A stretch of DNA of 10,129 bases from contig DKYC01000063.1 in the NCBI GenBank assembly GCA_002492295.1, forward strand, positions 1 through 10,129, in the 5' to 3' direction. Within the stretch, counting starts at the first letter, position 1; every line of letters begins with the position of its first letter. This DNA comes from Lachnospiraceae bacterium UBA7110 (lineage in GTDB: Bacteria > Bacillota > Clostridia > Lachnospirales > Lachnospiraceae). Shown one piece after another: positions 5,774 through 10,129 of the stretch. Position numbers and translations under genes: made by a program. The notes under the pieces are model-generated. The model was not told the DNA's origin. It was given only the letters and a program-made list of their open reading frames with translations, and did no database searches.

Positions 5774-6802
5774 CTATTTTCCAAAACTGCAGTGCGGAAA
5801 ACGGCATTCCTCACAGCCAAGGCAAAGTCCGCCCTCGCCGTAACGCCATAAATCCGCGCCCGTCACATGCTCTCCCGCGACAATCCTTGGCAACACCAAA
5901 TCAAAAATCGTCCGCTTCGCATACATTACGCACCCGGGCAGTCCCATCACTGGAACCGTCTTTCCCTCATGCACATAATACCCCAAAAGAAACATCGCAC
6001 CCGGCAGCACCGGTGCGCCATAACTTTCCACCGACGCGCCAAACGCCTTAATCGCCCCCGGCGTACAGTCATCCGGATCCACGCTCATGCCTCCCGTACA
6101 GACAAGCAAATCCGCCCCCTGTGCCAAAAATTCCCGCAGTGCGCCAATAATATGCTCTTTCCCGTCATCCACGATTTTCTGTCCGATTACCTCTACGCCG
6201 TACTCCGCAAGCTTTGTGCGCACGACAGGACCAAACGCGTCCTCAATCCGTCCCTTAAAGACCTCGCTCCCCGTCGTAACAATTCCCGCATGAAACTTTT
6301 GAAACGGCAGAATTTCCAAAAGCGGTTTTTCCCCCGCAAGGATACGCGCCCTGTCCATTTTCTCCTGCTCTATCACAAGCGGAATAATCCGCGTTGCCGC
6401 AAGCTTATCCCCTTTCTTTACCGGAAAATTCCCGTGCACCGTCGCAATCATCATTTCACCCAGGGAATTCACCGCACGCAGTTCATCCGAACGAATTTTT
6501 AAAAGCCCGTCCCTATCCGCCGCAATTTCAATCTTGCCCTCTTTTGGCTGCGTCGCTGTCATGCCCTCATTCAAACATATATCCCGCAGGATTTCCGCCG
6601 CCTCATCCTCGTGCAGCATCCCTTCTTTTTTCTCCCAAACGTACAGATGCTCTTTTCCTACGCTCAAAAGCACCGGAATATCCTCCTGCGTCACAACATG
6701 CCCTTTTCTGAAAACGGCGTCCTTGACAACCCCCGGAATAATCTGTGTAATGTCATGGCAGAGCACATGCCCCACCGCGTCCTCTGTTTTTATTAATTTC
6801 AT
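5774..6802 (-). CDS. MoeA-like molybdopterin-binding protein with tetracysteine tail
   Basis: A 342-residue protein with a molybdopterin-binding (MoCF) domain at about 168-310: IVTTGSEV (174-181), LVCTGGMSVDPDDCTPGA (233-250) and VMGLPGC (285-291). It resembles the catalytic core of MoeA but lacks the usual MoeA N-terminal SAMDGYAV region; residues 1-165 are instead a distinct N-terminal part beginning MKLIKTEDAVGHVL. This family is common in Clostridia beside molybdenum hydroxylase and formate dehydrogenase maturation genes; its exact reaction is not established to my knowledge. The last 16 residues carry four cysteines, Cys327, 330, 333 and 338, in C-x2-C-x2-C-x4-C spacing, a possible metal or iron-sulfur site. 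Its start overlaps the mobA-mobB stop by 4 bases (ATGA) with only a weak ribosome site, implying translational coupling. A role in metal insertion or cofactor hand-over is inference. Confidence 0.88.
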   Translation of the reverse strand: MKLIKTEDAVGHVLCHDITQIIPGVVKDAVFRKGHVVTQEDIPVLLSVGKEHLYVWEKKEGMLHEDEAAEILRDICLNEGMTATQPKEGKIEIAADRDGLLKIRSDELRAVNSLGEMMIATVHGNFPVKKGDKLAATRIIPLVIEQEKMDRARILAGEKPLLEILPFQKFHAGIVTTGSEVFKGRIEDAFGPVVRTKLAEYGVEVIGQKIVDDGKEHIIGALREFLAQGADLLVCTGGMSVDPDDCTPGAIKAFGASVESYGAPVLPGAMFLLGYYVHEGKTVPVMGLPGCVMYAKRTIFDLVLPRIVAGEHVTGADLWRYGEGGLCLGCEECRFPHCSFGK

Positions 6803-7866
6803 ATTTTATTCACCAATCCAAAATATTTTTTTACGCACAAAAAAATCCCTTCGATGTCATCAATGTCATAAACAGGACATTGTACTGCACTTTGGGATAA
6901 ACAATCTGTAGCAATGCATATCAAATTTTCGGGACTGCAGACCGAGGTCATGGAAACTGCCTTGCGCACCACCTCGATTTTCGGATATGGTGCCTGTTTC
7001 ATGCCTTCGATAATGATAATATCTGATTTCCATGACTTTTTCACAAGGTCAATCAGCTCTTCTGGCGCAATCCCCCTTTGACAGTTTATCGAAAACTGCG
7101 TCGGGGAAAATATCGCGCTGAGCCCTGCCCCCGCACTGCGAAAGCGGGAAGTATCTGTTCCCTCGTAATCCATCACGTAATCATGCCCGTCATGTTTGAT
7201 AACACTAACCACATATCCTTCCCCGATAAACTCATTAATCAACTTGATAATCAATCCTGTCTTTCCGCTGTCTTTAATACCGCTCACACAAAAAACAACC
7301 GGCAGCACAAGCTCCTGATACTCTGCTTTCGTATTAATATTTTTTACAACCTTCTTATCAAAGGAAGTATATTCCAGCTTAATATATTTTGTGCGCACAC
7401 TGTTTAGCAGCTTCATCAGCCGATAATTTCCGCCCTCTATACACGCACGCACATTCTCAAGCATCCGCTTTGAATAAATACCGCAAAGCGGATGGATATG
7501 CTCCTCGTCCATCAGCACATAGCAGTCATAATCCGAGCAGATAAACTCCTGCATATACGACACAAGCTCTTTTGTGATAAACGGCATGTCCGCCGCACAG
7601 ATAAAAACGTACTCCTCGCTTGCCGCCTTTAGAATCTGGTAAATCCCCTCAAGCGGACCAATATCCTTATGCTCGTCATACACTACGCAAAGCCCTGTAT
7701 CCTCATATGCGCCCTTTTCGGCAGCCGAAATAAGCACCTGTGAAAAGCCGCCAAGTTCGTCCGCTATTTTATCGATAAAACGCTGTTCATTCACGGTAAG
7801 CAGCGCCTTATTTTTCCCCATGCGCGTGCTCTTCCCGCCCGCAAGGATTCCCGTATTGATGTTCAT
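6799..7866 (-). CDS. MobA-MobB fusion: molybdopterin nucleotidyltransferase plus GTP-binding adaptor
   Basis: A 355-residue fusion. Residues about 1-188 are MobA, which attaches a nucleotide to Mo-molybdopterin. The nucleotide loop is ILAGGKSTRMGKNKALL (7-23), the metal-site aspartate is in AADMPFI (91-97), and NINTKAEY (176-183) is the typical closing motif. In other Clostridia such enzymes may act as cytidylyltransferases (MocA-type); the sequence alone does not settle GTP versus CTP. Residues about 189-355 are MobB: a P-loop GIKDSGKT (196-203), then VIKHDGHDYVMDYEGTDTSRF (222-242 by my count) and IIIIEGMKQAPYPKIEVVR (283-301). MobB binds GTP and assists MobA, so fusing them fixes the stoichiometry. 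AAGG lies 7 bases before the ATG; the gene follows moeA by 18 bases and overlaps the next gene by 4. Confidence 0.93.
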   Translation of the reverse strand: MNINTGILAGGKSTRMGKNKALLTVNEQRFIDKIADELGGFSQVLISAAEKGAYEDTGLCVVYDEHKDIGPLEGIYQILKAASEEYVFICAADMPFITKELVSYMQEFICSDYDCYVLMDEEHIHPLCGIYSKRMLENVRACIEGGNYRLMKLLNSVRTKYIKLEYTSFDKKVVKNINTKAEYQELVLPVVFCVSGIKDSGKTGLIIKLINEFIGEGYVVSVIKHDGHDYVMDYEGTDTSRFRSAGAGLSAIFSPTQFSINCQRGIAPEELIDLVKKSWKSDIIIIEGMKQAPYPKIEVVRKAVSMTSVCSPENLICIATDCLSQSAVQCPVYDIDDIEGIFLCVKKYFGLVNKI

Positions 7867-7884
7867 ATTTACACCTTCACTTCT

Positions 7885-9090
7885 TCAGCATAACCTCATT
7901 TTCCTGACTGTCACCGTATCCCCCACGGACAGCGCCGTGCCTGCCGCAATGTCAAGATAACAGTTGCACTGCGTCATATTGGATATCACGCTCGATGCAT
8001 GCGTCTGCGTCGGAAGAAATACCTCCCCGTTCTCCTCATACGCACGCACAAACCGCCGTAATCTGTTCACCTTTGAATACTCACTTTTCAAAACCGCCGT
8101 CGTAACCACAGGTTTTAAACTGTCCCTGTGCGTCATTGCCGCCGCAAGCTCCCAAAAATAAATCTCAAAATTGACAATTGCCGCATACGGATTTCCTGAC
8201 AGACTCAAAACCGGCTTCCCGTTCAAAATGCTTCCAATCGTCGGCGTTCCCGGCTGGATATTTGCCCGCGTAAAAAGCCGCTGCGCCCCTGCCTTCTCAA
8301 GCACCGCAGGCAGCAAATCCTTCTTTCCCACCGACACACCGCCCGTCGTAATCACAACATCCGCGCAGTCCGCCGCCTCAAGCAGCATCCGCTCCAGCAA
8401 CGGTTCCTCGTCAGCGCACACCTTCTCATAGGAAACAACAAACCCTTCCCGTTCCACCGCCGACTTCAAAATATATAAAATACTATTGTAAATCTCTCCT
8501 TTTTTAAGCACCGTCCTCTCCATCGGCACAAGTTCCGAACCCGTGGAAATCAGTGCCACCCGAAGCCGTCTGTACACGTTCACATGCTGCTCCCCGATAC
8601 TCGCAAGCAGTCCGATGTGCAACGGTGTAATCTGCCAGTTTCTTTCCAACACCGTCTCGCCCACCTTCATATCCTCACCGATTTTACAATAATTCGCATA
8701 AGGCTTTACCGCCGCATAAACTGTGACCTTGTCCATGCCATAATCCGTATCCTCCTGCCGTATCACCGCGTCAAACCCCTCGGGAATATATGCCCCCGTC
8801 ATCACACGCACCGCACTGCTCGAAATATAGGAAAGCTCGTTACAGTCTCCCGCGCAATTTTCCCCTAAAACATTTAAGGCAACCGGCTGTTCCTTTGACG
8901 CATCCGCAATATCCGCTGCGCGCACCGCATAACCGTCCATCGCCGACTTCGGAAATGCAGGCACCGGCTGTTCCACGCGTACCGTATTAGCCACTACACG
9001 ACCGCACGCCTCCGTAGGACGCACACGCTCTATTTCTGACACGGGTGTCACTTTTTTCAAAAATAAATCAACACATTCCTCAATTTCCAT
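7885..9090 (-). CDS. moeA: Molybdopterin molybdenumtransferase MoeA
   Basis: A 401-residue protein of normal MoeA length. It inserts molybdate into adenylylated molybdopterin. The N-terminal domains carry PAFPKSAMDGYAVRAADI (44-61) and VRVMTGAYIPEGFDAVIRQED (94-114 by my count). The catalytic MogA-like domain has ISTGSELV (181-188), ITTGGVSVGKKDLL (247-260, with the family Asp at 258) and LSLSGNPYAAIVNFE (295-309). The C-terminal domain IV is present at about 325-400. The usual KPGKP loop reads QPGTP (279-283), so both lysines studied in E. coli MoeA are replaced, and the usual GLPGNP reads SLSGNP; other Clostridia MoeA proteins appear to share this, which may mark a subfamily. TAGGAG lies 6 bases upstream of the ATG. 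It is 30 bases downstream of fdhD. Confidence 0.95.
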   Translation of the reverse strand: MEIEECVDLFLKKVTPVSEIERVRPTEACGRVVANTVRVEQPVPAFPKSAMDGYAVRAADIADASKEQPVALNVLGENCAGDCNELSYISSSAVRVMTGAYIPEGFDAVIRQEDTDYGMDKVTVYAAVKPYANYCKIGEDMKVGETVLERNWQITPLHIGLLASIGEQHVNVYRRLRVALISTGSELVPMERTVLKKGEIYNSILYILKSAVEREGFVVSYEKVCADEEPLLERMLLEAADCADVVITTGGVSVGKKDLLPAVLEKAGAQRLFTRANIQPGTPTIGSILNGKPVLSLSGNPYAAIVNFEIYFWELAAAMTHRDSLKPVVTTAVLKSEYSKVNRLRRFVRAYEENGEVFLPTQTHASSVISNMTQCNCYLDIAAGTALSVGDTVTVRKMRLC

Positions 9091-9120
9091 CTGATTCTCC
9101 TACATTAACGCGTTTATTCC

Positions 9121-9921
9121 CTACACGGCTTCCCAATACACTTCATAGCTGTCCTGCCACGCCCTGCAAATCAATGTCAGATTGCAGCGCTTCGCAAGCT
9201 CCACCGCTTCGGCGGTCGGCACCGATTTTGACACCAGTATCGGAATGCCCGCCGTCGCAGCTTTTTCCACCATGTCAACGGGAACGCGCCCCGTCGTAAA
9301 CAAAATACATTCCCGAAACGCCAGTCCGTTTACCAGCGCATACCCCACTGCTTTGTCAAGCGCGTTATGCCTGCCGATATCCTCAAACACGCCCTGATAT
9401 ACACCCCGGTACGAAAGGTAACAGCCATGTGTAGCGCCCGTTTTCCTGTGCAGCGACGCATTCTCCTGAAATTTTTCTGCAAGCGCAAAAATGTGCTCCT
9501 TCGCATACACTGCACGCGGCAGAAATTCCGGCGTTTTCACGGTGCGAAAGTTTCCCAAGGGCTTGTTCTGCGTACAGCAGGTCGGTTCCGTATAAAGTCC
9601 GCCATCTCCCTCCAAAAGCTCCCTGCCCTCTTTGAGCCAAACCTTTGCCGCAGCTCCTGATTCACAAATAAAAACGCTTTCCACATCGTCGCATTCCCTT
9701 ATCAGCCCCTGTGTGACAATCCGCCCCAGGACAAGCTCCACAAGCCTGTCCGGCGTGCAGACAAGCCGAAACACGGGCTGTCCGTTAATGCTTATTTCCA
9801 TATCATGTTCCTTTATCAGCTCGGATACATCCGCGCCGTCATCCAATCCGTCCGCCCTTACGATACGCACATTGGCGCATGCAGTCTGCGGCGGTTTTGC
9901 AAAGCGATTATTTATGGTCAT
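9121..9921 (-). CDS. fdhD: Formate dehydrogenase accessory sulfurtransferase FdhD
   Basis: A 266-residue FdhD. The family takes sulfur from a cysteine desulfurase and transfers it to the molybdenum cofactor of formate dehydrogenase, which is inactive without it. Signatures are FQENASLHRKTGATHG (151-166), FEDIGRHNALDKAVGYAL (179-196) and TTGRVPVDMVEKAA (209-222), followed by GIPILVSKSVPTAEAVELA (225-243). In place of the CxxC loop of the E. coli protein there is an adjacent cysteine pair, Cys115-Cys116 (TEPTCCTQNK). GAGGAAAGG lies about 9 bases upstream of the ATG. It is the first gene of the operon, about 35 bases from a predicted promoter. Its presence predicts a formate dehydrogenase or related sulfurated molybdoenzyme elsewhere in the genome. 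Confidence 0.95.
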   Translation of the reverse strand: MTINNRFAKPPQTACANVRIVRADGLDDGADVSELIKEHDMEISINGQPVFRLVCTPDRLVELVLGRIVTQGLIRECDDVESVFICESGAAAKVWLKEGRELLEGDGGLYTEPTCCTQNKPLGNFRTVKTPEFLPRAVYAKEHIFALAEKFQENASLHRKTGATHGCYLSYRGVYQGVFEDIGRHNALDKAVGYALVNGLAFRECILFTTGRVPVDMVEKAATAGIPILVSKSVPTAEAVELAKRCNLTLICRAWQDSYEVYWEAV

Positions 9922-9957
9922 TCCTTCAGCCTTTCCTCAAAAACAAATCTAAAATTA

Positions 9958-9986
9958 AGTATACCATATCTTCCCCGAAAAACCAA
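9958..9986 (-). promoter_or_regulatory. Predicted sigma-A promoter for the cofactor operon
   Basis: On the minus strand TATACT (9963-9958) is preceded by TGG, giving an extended -10 (TGnTATACT). TTGGTT (9986-9981) sits 17 bases upstream as a weak -35 that matches TTGACA in its first three bases. Transcription would start near 9950 and leave an untranslated leader of about 30 bases before fdhD. The leader is too short for a typical riboswitch. Confidence 0.6.
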
Positions 9987-10035
9987 ATAAATATCTTGCA
10001 TTAATCATTTATCATACGCATCCTGTCTTTTCATA

Positions 10036-10064
10036 TATACAAACCGAGTTGCGTTTGATATAAT
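10036..10064 (+). promoter_or_regulatory. Predicted sigma-A promoter for the divergent right-edge gene
   Basis: A perfect TATAAT (10059-10064) is preceded by TGA, making an extended -10, and TATACA (10036-10041) lies 17 bases upstream, matching the -35 consensus at four of six positions. GATAT (10057-10061) and ATATC (10067-10071) form an inverted repeat over the -10 that might be an operator. The divergent operon promoter lies about 50-75 bases away, so a shared regulator could act on both. Confidence 0.65.
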
Positions 10065-10102
10065 GAATATCATAGGAAAAAGACGAAACGGAGGATTTTA
10101 TC

Positions 10103-10129
10103 ATGAGTAAGAAAAAAGCAGTTGTCGCG
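10103..10129 (+). CDS. Start of a divergent gene, truncated by the window; possibly carbamate kinase
   Basis: Nine codons are visible, reading MSKKKAVVA, and the frame is open to the window end. The start is convincing because GGAGG (10090-10094) lies 8 bases upstream and a TATAAT promoter lies further back. The short N-terminus (Ser-Lys-Lys-Lys, then a hydrophobic strand) resembles carbamate kinases such as E. coli YqeA (MSKKIVLALGGNA...). These are often encoded near molybdenum hydroxylase and purine-degradation genes. Nine residues cannot establish this; many nucleotide-binding proteins begin the same way. That a gene starts here is well supported; the product is a guess. Confidence 0.6.

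Noticed and set aside
1..10129. CRISPR arrays, insertion sequences, tRNA or rRNA genes, prophage genes
   Set aside because: No regularly spaced direct repeats, transposase-like proteins, tRNA-like folds or rRNA sequence were seen on either strand.

Overview
The window is almost entirely one long minus-strand operon for molybdenum (or tungsten) cofactor synthesis and molybdate uptake. It probably comes from an anaerobic Firmicute of the Clostridia, most likely a Lachnospiraceae-type gut bacterium. That assignment rests on the strong purine-rich Shine-Dalgarno sites, the MobA-MobB and MOSC-MogA fusions, the compact XRE regulator, the FdhD and MoeA sequence variants and the overall protein flavour. 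No rRNA or other taxonomic marker is present.

Layout, left to right: (1) 10-231, a small plus-strand XRE-type DNA-binding protein at the window edge. (2) 232-403, a gene-free convergent gap holding a small hairpin and a strong bidirectional terminator. (3) 404-9921, ten minus-strand genes, read right to left as fdhD, moeA, mobA-mobB fusion, a second MoeA-like molybdopterin-binding protein, moaC, modA, modB, modC, moaA, and a MOSC-MogA fusion. Genes are separated by about 40 bp or less or overlap by 1-4 bp, except for two gaps of about 115 bp before modA and before the MOSC-MogA gene; both gaps carry related palindromic leader elements. (4) 9922-10102, a divergent promoter region with a recognisable promoter in each direction. 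(5) 10103-10129, the first nine codons of a plus-strand gene running off the window.

How the genes work together: ModA captures molybdate, and ModB and ModC import it. MoaA and MoaC convert GTP to cyclic pyranopterin monophosphate. The MogA domain adenylylates molybdopterin and MoeA inserts the metal. MobA adds a nucleotide and MobB is its GTP-binding partner. FdhD sulfurates the finished cofactor for formate dehydrogenase. MoaD, MoaE and MoeB, needed to turn cyclic pyranopterin monophosphate into molybdopterin, are not in the window and must be encoded elsewhere if the pathway is complete. The operon therefore serves a molybdoenzyme such as formate dehydrogenase or a molybdenum hydroxylase encoded outside the window, possibly starting with the divergent gene at the right edge.

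Most of this is well-known biology. The less ordinary points are the pair of related structured leaders, the tetracysteine tail on the second MoeA-like protein, the substituted lysine motif in MoeA, and the domain fusions.
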